DNA of 64,000 nucleotides from Stichopus chloronotus. Taxonomy: Eukaryota; Echinodermata; Holothuroidea; Aspidochirotida; Stichopodidae. The DNA is taken from contig CM037838.1 of the NCBI GenBank assembly GCA_021234535.1, positions 23,351,969 through 23,415,968 of the forward strand, given 5' to 3'. Below the pieces are notes generated by a model that was not told the DNA's origin, did no database searches, and saw only the letters and a program-made list of their open reading frames with translations. Positions 15,101-27,100 of this stretch are shown here, in pieces. Position 1 is the stretch's first letter, and each line of letters begins with the position of its first letter. A program made the position numbers and the translations under genes.

Positions 15101-18100
15101 TCATCTTTTTACTTGGATCTGGGTCAGTAAGCCAAATTTTATCTTGATGCCAAGATATTCTTCCAAATTGAGGGGCCACCTTACACCCAGTAACGTAATA
15201 CCATTTGGCCTTACATGAGCGATAATGCAATCAAAACAAAACTGGCCTATCTTTGAATTTTCCTTCATGAATGGATTTTCCGACACAGTTTCCTCCAGTC
15301 AAAAAGCAAAAGGATCACTGAATTGTACGTAACAGGTACTGTTAAACCTTCATCCTCTGCGAAGGATACGATAATACTCTGGGTAATGTCTGTGGCTTCT
15401 ATAACAATCTCCAGAAACCCATCAAAAAGGTGACGATATGGAGATATTTGAGGCATCTTGTGAGGTAAGAATTCTTCCTCACAGAAATTTCACGGTGCCA
15501 TGTTTTGAGGGACATTATCTACATAACACTGACACAAAGTTCAAAACTTTCATCTGCTTGGAACGATGAATCAACTATCTTTAAAATAGAAAAATCACCC
15601 ACAAACATTGTATATAGGGCTCATTCCTTGTGTCCATGAAGCAGCTGTTACCGAAAGTCCCAAATCAGATATAATTTGAGTAAACCATTCACGTTCACTC
15701 TAAAAAGATAACAACAAAAAGTAAAAAAAAAAAAAAACCTACAGGATCTCCTGGGCCCCCTGGGGTTCCAGCAACGCCTGGTTCTCCGGGCAAGCCTGGC
15801 TGGCCGGTTGGTCCTGGAATGCCACGCTCGCCTGGCAGGCCGATTGGTCCGGGTTCACCCATTGGGCCGGAGTCTCCGATTATACCCTGGAAGAGACAAA
15901 TCAAAATAGCAAGGGTGATAGCTTAGGGTTCGATAAGTCACATGGCTACATGTTTAGAGGGCCGTGAGATGGGCCTTAAAAGATTCCCAGTCAATCACCT
16001 GACTAGCTCAATAGTCAGCACCGGTGTCTGAGGTCACAACTTTTCCCATCTGTCAGGCAATTATTTACCATGAAAATCGTACCATAGTTGTCATTTTCTA
16101 TCTTTCAACACAAACAGCAAGGTGTTTAGATACCATCGTCATCCTGAATGATTAGAAGCTACGTAAACATTTCAGAGGTCATCAAGAGGTCATTCAAACT
16201 ATTAAATTTAATTGAGCATAATGTCTGCTGTCTCTGCAGGAAATTAAAGATTTCTACGAATCTTTTAAAAGGAAGATTACCTAATGACCAACAGCATCAA
16301 TTAAATTCTTACTAATATAAACCAGAAAAGACATTTTTTAAGTTCCAGCTCCTTTTCACCACAAGTGTCTTGCCACCTACCATTACATATACAATTATCC
16401 TGTTTGGAATCTGCCTACTAAGTGTGGTCAAGTCCCAAATTATTTCTTGGACAATTAAACGTGTACATGATATGTGCACTACTTCTAATGATACCAAGAA
16501 AGATTAAATTTATTCCCTTGAAAACTAAAATGCACCAGCTTTGGCATTATGGTTCACCACAAAGGTTCACTTTTCAATACATTTTTCTCTTCATTTCTGA
16601 TAGGTCTACAAATAAAATTTTAATTGCTTCTTCTGTTTTGTCATTTTTCACATTGTAGGCATCAAAGCGACGTGCGCAAGTTTTTTTTTCATTTGAAAAG
16701 GGATTTATGAAAATGAACTTACTCGAGAACCCTTGCTTCCCATCCTTCCACGACGTCCGATTCTGCCGGTTTCACCCTAACAATGGAAATACAAAAAAAC
16801 AAAGCTCATTCATTGGTAAAAACAATAAGACTGAAATCACGGAGGTCATTGCAAATTGTTGTGACATTGTTTGACATGCAGAAAACGGCAACCATAGACC
16901 CAGCATCTCCTTCAATGAGGTATCGATCCACCGAGGAACGAAAGGACCGTTTGGGAGCTAGTGAAATTCCTCAGTGCTCATACCCTGATGGAGGGAAGCA
17001 TATAGTTATCAATCTCTTTGCCATGTAAATGTCGTGTCACAGTGCAGTGCACCTCTGGAGGGCGGCAGCTTCAACATTTTACCATACATCAGTGTGAACC
17101 ATACTTGAAAGTTGAAAGTAAGAGAGTCAGTTTCACAGACTTGTCTGTACTAAAAACTGATGTAAAGGGGAATCGAACAAACTTAATGCGTGTTTTGTCG
17201 GAATTTTACTTGAAATACACAGCAGTAATTGCTAACAGTGCAAACTCACAAGGAAGGGCATTTGTGAAAAATCAAATGGGTCATGCCCCCAGGGAACCTC
17301 ATAAACCCTGGCAGTGCCTACAAGAACTTGAATGACATGATGGAGATCCAGTGAGGAAAGCCTTCGTCACCAACAAAAATTCACTCTCCAAAGTTCTCCT
17401 GGGTTTAACTGTTAACTGAGGGGCACAAATTTCTTTGCCATCCTACCTCCCCCCTTCTCTGTACTCAAAATTGTAAGAACTTATGATTTTGAAACATGTT
17501 GTTTGGAGCATGGATGGATAAAAAAAAAAAGAAAGATGCTCCGAGCCAAAGAGCCAAAAAGGAAATTAAACTTACTAAAGCATGTGAATTTCAAATTCAC
17601 ATGTTGCAACATATCGACAACAAAAGGAATGCAAACTTCTAGCAAACTTTTAGAAAACTTGGCAAGTTTAAGAAAATTGACCAAAAAAAGTTGAATGCAG
17701 CTTCCATCTACCTTCTCACCAGGACGTCCTGGGTACCCTGGCAGACCAGTTGATCCTCGATGTCCCTGTCAGGAAAAGAGAAATAAAGAAAACGTCATTC
17801 GGTGAAGTCGCACAATATTTTCAAACATTACTTCAAGTCTGTTACAAAAGCATGCTTTTTTTTTCTAGGTTTAAATGAAGTTTCTAAATTTTATTTTGTA
17901 TCAGATTACGTAGTTTCAAATTTCCAATAAATTTTGAGTTTCCAGTTGAGCACTGAACCAGTGTCATGACGCAAGATTGTGAGCTGTATTAACAGGCAGC
18001 TGAAGGTTCCCTCACCTTTTCACCGGGTGGTCCCATTGGTCCAGGGTCGCCAACCATACCAATCTCACCCTGAAAGAGATGACAAAGTGGAAAATGAGCG

Positions 18101-21100
18101 AGGAATTAGGCAGAGATTGAAAACCAGCATTACACAACTGGATGTGATCCCAATCTCAGTAAAAGCGAGAAATACAGCACAAATTTTACAGCAAGAATTT
18201 CCACACAGAGGTCAAATTTACCAATATGCAAATGCGTGGGAGGAAGGGTGACAGCAGACTTCAAAACTTCACTTTCATTTTGATGAACAAAAAGCCACCA
18301 GTGCAGCATAAATCAATTGCCTCAGACATGCTTGGCACACTAAAAACTAGTCGTTTGAGTTTGTTTCAACACAAATTATACAACCTCCGCTCAGCCCACT
18401 AAAAACTGACCACTAAATATTATTACTCGACTAAATTTAAAATGTTAAGGAATATTGAATAGCCTGATAGAAACACCACATGTCTTTCATTAGACCTTTC
18501 CTAATCCTCTGACTGATCCTTATTCTAATCTTCTTTTTTTTTCTTTTTCTTAAATTTAAGTGCAAAGTAATCCTCACAAGGGTCGAGCTCTCACCTTTGG
18601 TCCTTGAGATCCTTCGTTTCCACGGGGACCTGGAGCACCTACGGCACCCTAGAAAAAAGAGATAAAATAACACACAAAAAATTGAAACCAGGGATAATGC
18701 TCTCATACTCGATGAAACTCTTCAATCATTGAAAAATACGGATACATGTTTACATGTCAATGCAGAGGCCGAACCTACCCGTCAACCGAGGGCCGAATTC
18801 AAACGGCAGCAGGACGGGCATGATTTTTACATTTAAGATACTGTCCAGGATTAAGACGGTTGATTGGGCATGAGAGTAAAGGTACCGTTAGCTGGTCTGA
18901 TTGGCCAATATTGCAAAGCACACAGAAGCACAGGCATCAACATCGCCGAATGCTGAGAGGCTGCAATAGCTACGTTTGGAGGGCCGGATAAGTTTCACAG
19001 TCCACGTGCGGTCAACACGGGTAGCGGAAGCTACAGTAGGAAGATTTCTTGGATTTTAATGTCACATCACCTCTTAGCAAATCAGTGGAAACCACTATCA
19101 CCTATGAATGTTGCACAAAACACTTGAAATTTTTCTGCATGACATTCTCTTCCATATTCGCTATCTTTCTTTGAGCTTTCTGTGATTGACGTGCCAAGAA
19201 ATTCCCCTCACAGGTTTTGACAGAAATTATGCAGCCATGCATGTAATGTTTATTCTCTGAGTCCTCTGATCAATTGTTCTCGCGAATTTCCTTGCTGCAG
19301 TAAAGAAGCCAACCAAAAGGCCCATACACTGCGTACTTAGGAGTGTGCATTTTGTTAATGGGCCATTTCATGGTATGAACATTTTTGAAGCTGAATTCAT
19401 TTTTTCATGTTTTTTTTTTTAAATTTTTTCAGCTTCTCTATGATTCAAATTATGGAAGCCCAGCCTAGCAGAATATGCACCAATCAAATTTCTCTATTAT
19501 GCTGCAAGTGCCGCCCATACATGCCAATCTAATTTATCTATATGCCCGCAAGTCCCACCCACTACAAAATATATGCCAATCAAATTTCTTGATTTTGTTT
19601 ACAGGAACCATTCAGACTGGTGGGAGAGAATACATTCAATCGGTAAAACCACTGATCAAAGAATATGCAATAAATTAAAATGCACTGTTGGCAGTGAGTC
19701 TCTGATGAATGATGGGGCCACAGTGTGGATCGTACTGTTCTCTGATTGTGATGAATTCCCTTAAATAAAATCACCATTTCAGAGCACATTTGGAAAAAAA
19801 ATTGTCTTTTTGTGTGTAAGATTGACCTCTGAGGTTCATCAACAAACGGGGGGACGTGGATTATCGGGAACTTATTCTTGGCTGTTTCCATTTCTCCATC
19901 TGCCAGCCAGAGAAAAGGTGACTTATTGGACAGCAAGAACACTACTTGGAAGTAACTGCAGGTTCCTTCTTTCACAAGACTGTTTAAAATTGTCCACAAA
20001 ACTTGCATTTTCTTTTAATGGGATGTCCTCTCTACAATCTTGGACAAAATTGTCGGGACAGTTTGTTGTACGTTGCAAATGAAATACTAAATTTTAGTTG
20101 AGAGGATAACAAGAAACCCTGTGCCCCCCCTTTCTAATGTTGCGTTATAGGAGTGAATGCACACTTTGAACAGTACTCCCATCACCAACAATGAGAGGGG
20201 GAGTGTCTCGAGGTATTTTGTCCAAGAATGTAGTTTCACCTTTATATACCTTCTGCCAATTTGAACTCACCTGAACACCTTTGGGTCCAAGATCTCCCTT
20301 GAATCCTGGGAGGCCATCAGCACCCTAGACCAGGAAAAAAAAAAACAAGCAAATGAGAGAAAAGGACAAACAAAATTAAAGACAAAAGAAAGGGGTGACA
20401 AATTGAAAAATATTTTGCTGCTGGCTGGTGATAAGTGTAGGATATTTCAAATGTAATATTTCTGTGCCCTTAATACAGAATACTTCAAAAAGACAAATAA
20501 GAGGTGTTCATGATTTTTCACTCCAAAATTTTCATGGCAGTTTCCTTAACTGTACACCTACCACCACCAATAGGTTGAAAAAGCGAGTTCTTTTAGCCTG
20601 CAGGTGTCTATTTTCCCCTAAAACACATGGAAAACGAAATGAATGTGCAAATGACGAACACCATTTGTTGATTTCATGTTTCCAAATGGATCGTGACGCT
20701 ATTGGCCGTAATTTCTGTGTTTAGCTTGGGAGGATACCACAGTATCTACCTAAGGCTAATAGCGATGTCTTGCACTGACAAAATCCATCCCACTTGCACA
20801 TTTTTCTTTTTTTTTCTGTTTGCTCAAATGTCACATAATGGTCTCATTTACGTGGCTTTGTCTCACACATAGCGACATGCCTATCTATCATGTGTATAAT
20901 GCATGGTACTGTGTTAACCTTTCCAACCATACAGGGTGGAAGGGTCGATCAAACTAGAAACGTATCTGTAGAAGAATGCTTGCCGTGTACTTGTGGGATA
21001 ATCTATGTTTTCAAGGAAAAGCATCAGTCCTCAAAAATGTTAAAGCCCGCAGCTGAGTAGGTGTTAAGAAAAGCTCGACCGCCGAAAAAGAATATCGCAC

Positions 21101-24100
21101 AAAAAGTAGGTACGTGTAGTGGAGGACACTTCAGAACAGATTTCCTCCAGTGGCATCATGTGCGGCATTTTTGGTGCACGACATGGCTTGGAGTGGCGTG
21201 CAAAAAGCACCGGGAGAGTACTGGAAAAATGAACACTTTTTAACCATGCTGACGAAAAAATAGTTTGTCTCAAAAAACAGGTCTAAAAATTACTCCCCTT
21301 CGAAAAATTTTTAAGAAGCTTTGGCACCATTTTGCATCTGAACCCCTCTTTTAACAAAAAGTTTTCATAAGATTACATTAGCTCCCCTTGTACCCCTCCT
21401 CCAGTATGACGATCAGAGGAGCATTGCATTAAAAACATTGAGCCCATGTGGCGCTTTAACAAATTTACTTGAGGAAGCCTGATTTAGAAGCTTCTAACTT
21501 ACTCATATATGCCTACTCAGTTGCTTGTTAATCCACTTTCCTCTCCAAAAGAGCACAGCTGGTACATTTACCATCATGGCACTTTTTTCTAAAAAAATTG
21601 CTTTTCAGTCCATGTTTATTGGTTCTGTTCCAAAAATCACTCTACTGGTTACCTTTTGATTGAGGAACATGGGACAACGTCTACTTTGTCATTCAAATTC
21701 GCAGACAAACTCAGCAACTGACTTGAACGATTTATGTCCCAACAGCTGGTTTCTCTGTCACGTTCCAACCCTTCTCCTATCCAATCTACCTCCTACTCTA
21801 CCTTCTCACAATCTTCCATTGCCCCTGTCAAAAATTTGCAGAGGAAGTACTTACTGCCGTTCCTTTGTTTCCAGTTGCGCCCATTGAACCACGAGCGCCC
21901 TTCACTCCATGAGGTCCGCGGTAACCCATGTTCCCTTGTGGGCCGATAGAACCCTGCAAACAACAAAAATCAGAAAAAACAATACTGCATACTTCTGCAA
22001 TACTTTCAAACACAGTCCACTGTCAAATAATTCAGGGACCGTTTGTTGATGGCAGAGCCACATAAGACACAGAGAAGTCATGAAATTAGGAAGGACAAAA
22101 AGTTAAATGATAATAGGAGTCAAAAGAAACTGATCCATATAAAGTTCAATTAATTAAGTGTGATAGAATTCATAGAGAAGAAAGTCATTGTTAATCTTGA
22201 GCCCTTCACATTATTGGTTACCACGGCAACTCACCTGTTCACCCTTTGGTCCTGGTCCACCATCATTTCCTGGATGACCCTATCACAAAGGCAGAATGGA
22301 AGGAAAAAATAGTTGGACGTAGCTTGAAGTGTTTCTACTTCTTTTTAATTCTTTGGGAAGATTTTAATGTTTGACAGTGATGTAGAAAGATTTTCAAAGC
22401 ATTTTCGTCACCGCCTCTTTGGTATGATGATGTGAACCCTGAAGTGAATAATTAATATAACATAATTTCAAACAATTTCAAATTACATGTCTATATGTAA
22501 TGTCATGGTGAATCTTTACTTATGTACCACTTCTCCCCTCACTTAGCAAAATGTAGGGGGGGATTAGGGAGAAAAGAGTAAGCTTGTGATCACCAAGTAG
22601 AGATTCATCAGAATTTGGTTGAATTAACGCAGCACATTGATCCTACATCATCTTCATGCAACTAGCGATATGATACGGAAGATTTGAAGGCACTTACAGG
22701 TGGGCCATCCAGACCACTTGGACCAGACAAACCAGGTTTACCTACTGGACCTTGGATACCTGGTGGACCCATAGACCCCTGAGGACCAGTTGAACCCTGC
22801 AAATGTAAAATGAAGAAATATAAACTAGAATGCACAAATGCATTGGTATGAATTTTGCATATTGCATAAGGGGAGGATGTGTAACACGCTTAGTCTAAGT
22901 TGGTTACATCATAGCTATTGAAAAGCAGTGACCACTTATATACACAACAACATCTGCTAATCTAAGATGACGACTGATAGGCACCATGTACCCAACATGC
23001 ACACCTGCATACCACAACACGAGACATGTCCACGCTTCCTGTCCTTAGATTCCATGTGTACATGGTTTTCACAACTTGACCCATGTTGCCCCAAATGGCC
23101 TCTATCCAATATATAATCTTTCCTCTCAATTTGGTACACCACCATACACCACCAACAAATATCAGATCAGTGCAAAATTTCCTTTGCCTACAGATGCCTT
23201 ATCACCAGTGAACATGGCATGGTGATACAAATAAAAAGGGTGAATAAAAAGGTGATCACTTACAGAAGGTCCAACTTTTCCTGCCTCTCCTTGAGGGCCT
23301 GCAAGTCCTGGCAACCCCTGCGATCCCTTCGGCCCTGTCGGGCCTGTGTCCCCATCTGAACCCTGTGGGAGGTGATACGAGTTAGTTCTTTTGTTCCTTT
23401 TCACAGGATATTAACCAAAACTTCATACGAAGATGAGAGTTTTATTGTATGGGAAACTTCAAATTAACATTATGTGTATAAGGTACGAAACACATATTAG
23501 ATTTAACATGAATGCTTTGGGCAATTCAGTAGAGAGAAAATTATCTACCGCACTTTTGGGAGAGAAACGAAAAAAAAACGAAACACTGTGAAAATAATGC
23601 AAATACTACTTACAGGGGGTCCCATAAACCCTGGTGCACCACGAGATCCAGCAGGGCCGCGAATACCCTGGGGTCCTGGCATCCCTGGATCTCCTTGCTC
23701 TCCTTCATTACCCTAGGGACAAAGGCAAAAAAAGTGAAAAACATTAAAAGAGAGTATCCAACGAAAAAGTTTCGAAACTTAAGCAGAAAAAAAAGCATAC
23801 GGTAAACAAAAATAAAATAATTACAGACCAGAACTTTTGACAATGTTGGAAGCCTTGGAAACAACTATTAAGGAATTTGCCTAGTCTTGACGGAAGTATT
23901 CATTTAAGTCCAAAAAACCCTGCCCCCATTTGGCATGTTGCCAATATTTTCCCCTTGAACCCTCTCCCCATGTCAATTTGATTTCCCTAGATAGCAAAAA
24001 AAAAAAAAATGATTTCACGAGTAAAGAAGATACGATTCTAAAAGTCTGAAATGCGCACTTCGTCACCCAAGTATGTTTTCTTTTTTAAGCCATGGAATGA

Positions 24101-27100
24101 AATTGTTATCACAAACGCAGCTACTGTTAATACCAGAGCGCAGCTTAGCTCCAAGATTGGGCGGTACAATATCTCTGGCCAAGTCTATTTGGGGTCTGGC
24201 TTGCTGCAGAGGTAGGTAAAAAGACACTTTTGGTAAGCCCCCACATTATTTTATACAATTTCATTCCAGGATTGCTTTGCCAACATCATGCAACTGTATT
24301 GGAGAAAAAGGATCAAGGTCCATCGTGTTGTACTCACCTGTCTACCTTTAGGTCCTTGGTCTCCTGTGGGTCCTGGTAGCCCAGGCTTGCCCTATAAAAT
24401 TCAGATAAAGAAAGTCACCTAATCAACATATCTATTATTTTTTGTTCAGACATGATTACAACCACAAGAAACAAATCCTTAGTCGTAAATTTTTACCTGC
24501 ATGTATAAATTGTGTCTCCGACTCACCTAATCCAAATTTTTGTGCCTGTCCCACCCAGTGGGTATTCTGTACATCAGAAACTTACGCATTTCAGTCGTTT
24601 GGAAAATGAACATGAACATGACAAGGAGCAAAGTGTGTTTGTGGAGGGGAGGTCCACTTCCGATAATTCTCCATCAATCGACTTCAAAAATGAAAAAGTC
24701 TACTTATTTGACTTCACCTTTGAGGAATCGACAGACTAACCGTGATGATTGTATAGACGCAATCATTGAACGTAAAAGGAGTAACATCCCACATGCATGG
24801 CGTGTATTTCTCCTTGACATCAACAAGAAATTCAAATAAGAATACCATTAAATATGAAGAAAATGAAAAATAAATATAAAATATGGAATCATGTAGCAAG
24901 AATAAAGACACAACCTGCTCAATCAAACCATACAGAGAAGCTTCTGTTAGGTTTCCCAGGTGTGTCCCTGTGGTTTTACCGAAACCTAGCGAGAAATCCA
25001 GACTTGTGTTTTATTCATAATCAACCGACTGAATGGTACCACATTACACCATTTCCCCAAATTTATGAAAGGGTAGCATTTTTGGGCACTTATTGAAATG
25101 CAATTTGCCTTTGCTGTGCTTATGAAGATGGTGTCTTTTGCTTACGGTTCTGTGAATGCAAAGACACACAGAGTGCCTGTTATACCATACCTGCTATTCT
25201 GATTAACTTTTCACACACACACGGAAAAAAAAAGGCAAGGGGGCAATGGTACCAACTTTTTGCCTTCCCCCTCGCTAAGCAACTCAACTACAACAGACCC
25301 ATCCACATGTTAAACGTTTTGCCATCGACGCCGTCTGGCGATCTGCAGACAGAGAATGCTTGCAAGACTCACCGCCTGTCAAGTGCTTTGTTTGAGGAAG
25401 TAATTGGAAGAATTGGACAAGTACAATCTACCCTGGTAAAGTAATTTATTTGGTCTTTCTTTTTTTTTCCAGCAGGACGCATTTTTGTGCCTTGCTGTAC
25501 AGAGTTTTATATGTATACATAAGATTTAACTTTGCCATCGGGCAAGGTGGACTCACAAAATTACCTGCAATGGTCTTTTTGGAAAGAATGCTGAATCAAG
25601 TATCTCACAGATTTCTGATTACATTCGGCGATCACATATTTGACCGCGGGCCTGAGGGTCCCATGGGCCCAAGCCTTTTTTTTCATTGCTTACAGCTAAG
25701 AATACAGCTTTACACAGTTTGGAGTTTTGTAATTTGAAGCATTTAAAGTGCACGCCAAAGCTGTATTGGGATTCCTCCTTTAGGAAAAAGTACAGTACTA
25801 GATACTAACATGCTATTTCTACATGTATAAAAGCCATCCTACCTGCAAAAGTGCGTGGCTTTTAATAGCACTGCTTTATAGCGAGGAAACATTGACTGAA
25901 ATCACACACTTCAATCAAATGAGAAATTTGTGGAAAGAATCATGACTTAACATTTCCCAGAAATCAGGAGATGAAGGATTACAATAGGGGTCTGGGAGTC
26001 ACCCTTCGTGATACATGAGAGCAGTAGGAGCTAGGTTTCATCCAACCACTTGGGAGGTAACATTAGAGGGAAAGAATTGAACACCAATGATGCCTTCAGG
26101 TATAACATTCACAATAATGGCAAAACAGAATGCAAAGTGCTATTATTTCTTGCAGTGCAGTTATACCTTAACACCGACTGGCAGTCTCTTCACATATTTT
26201 GGTAAATTCATAAAATATTAGAGAGTGACTTATTACATGTTGAGGATAGTTGGCGTGTGAGTGTACGAATTGCAGACAAGAGAAAAGGGCCTTTGGAGGA
26301 TGTTTGCTACGTTTTGAATTACTCATCAAGCACATACAAGCATATACATGTAAAACATCTATGGCATAAAAAACTTTGTTAAAGGAAGGCATGAACAGAC
26401 ATGTTGCCATTGCTTGGTTCCTAACAACTGACACATCTTTAAACCTTGCGCAAAAAAACAAAGAGGCAGCCGAAGAACTTCCCCCCAACAAGGGTACATC
26501 AATGTGAATGCTAGCACCACCGTAAGTTTAACGGTTCGTAAGGTGGGAGGGAGGGAGGGGTGGGAGGGAGGGAGGGAGGGGGGAGGGGGGGTTCGTGAGC
26601 TCATTTACAACCCAAAATTGGAACTGAAGAACTTACAAGACTGCCCTTGAGACCAGGAAAGCCAGGCAGTCCATCAAATCCTCGGTGTCCCTGAAAAGAG
26701 ATGACACAAAGTAAACAATATGAATACATCAGACTGCCATCTTTATGGCCACATATATGCACTAAAGCTACCCCAGGAAACCTGTGAACATAAATCCTTA
26801 ACATTCACATGTTCACTGCATTTGTTCAAAGACTGAAGTTCCTGTGTCTAGTTTATGGCATTACTGAATGCCAGCTTGTGGATCATATCACTATAAACAT
26901 GAAAATAGAAACATCTTTGTTGAAAAAAAAACAGAAAGTCCAATTTGTCTGATTCCATTTAGGAGATACATCACTGTAGTCCATGATGATAACGTATGGG
27001 TACGGAAACATGAGCGTGGAAACTTGTTTTCACAAATCCATTGCCACCACATCAACAAAACTCAAATCCCCAGAATTTTGCATTGCAAAGATTCAGTAAA

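Larger units (their letters stand above)
15887..21854. other. Introns 21-26
   Basis: Contains a 23 bp palindrome at 17581-17603 and a short tandem repeat at 19475. The 18720-19030 stretch is more GC-rich than its surroundings. No gene or known element recognised. Confidence 0.7.
21954..24337. other. Introns 16-20
   Basis: Compact introns (251-625 bp) in the best-conserved part of the gene. No repeats or other features seen. Confidence 0.75.

Noticed and set aside
15101..15456. Two overlapping minus-strand frames in intron 27 with somewhat protein-like composition
   Set aside because: No motif recognised, no joint splice structure, and a frameshift would be needed to join them.
19580..20008. 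142-codon minus-strand open frame in intron 22
   Set aside because: No family resemblance, composition like random intronic DNA, and length within chance.
2588..24391. Apparent plus-strand open frames overlapping collagen exons (for example at 838-1191 and 11201-11503)
   Set aside because: Antisense shadows of the Gly-X-Y exons; the minus-strand reading has the splice sites, glycine periodicity and family motifs.
25640..25675. Collagen-like triplets in intron 15 (GPMGPSGPR on minus, GPEGPMGPS on plus)
   Set aside because: Only three triplets, followed by a stop shortly after, no donor and a poor acceptor. The 54-54-99 exon order shows no exon is missing here.
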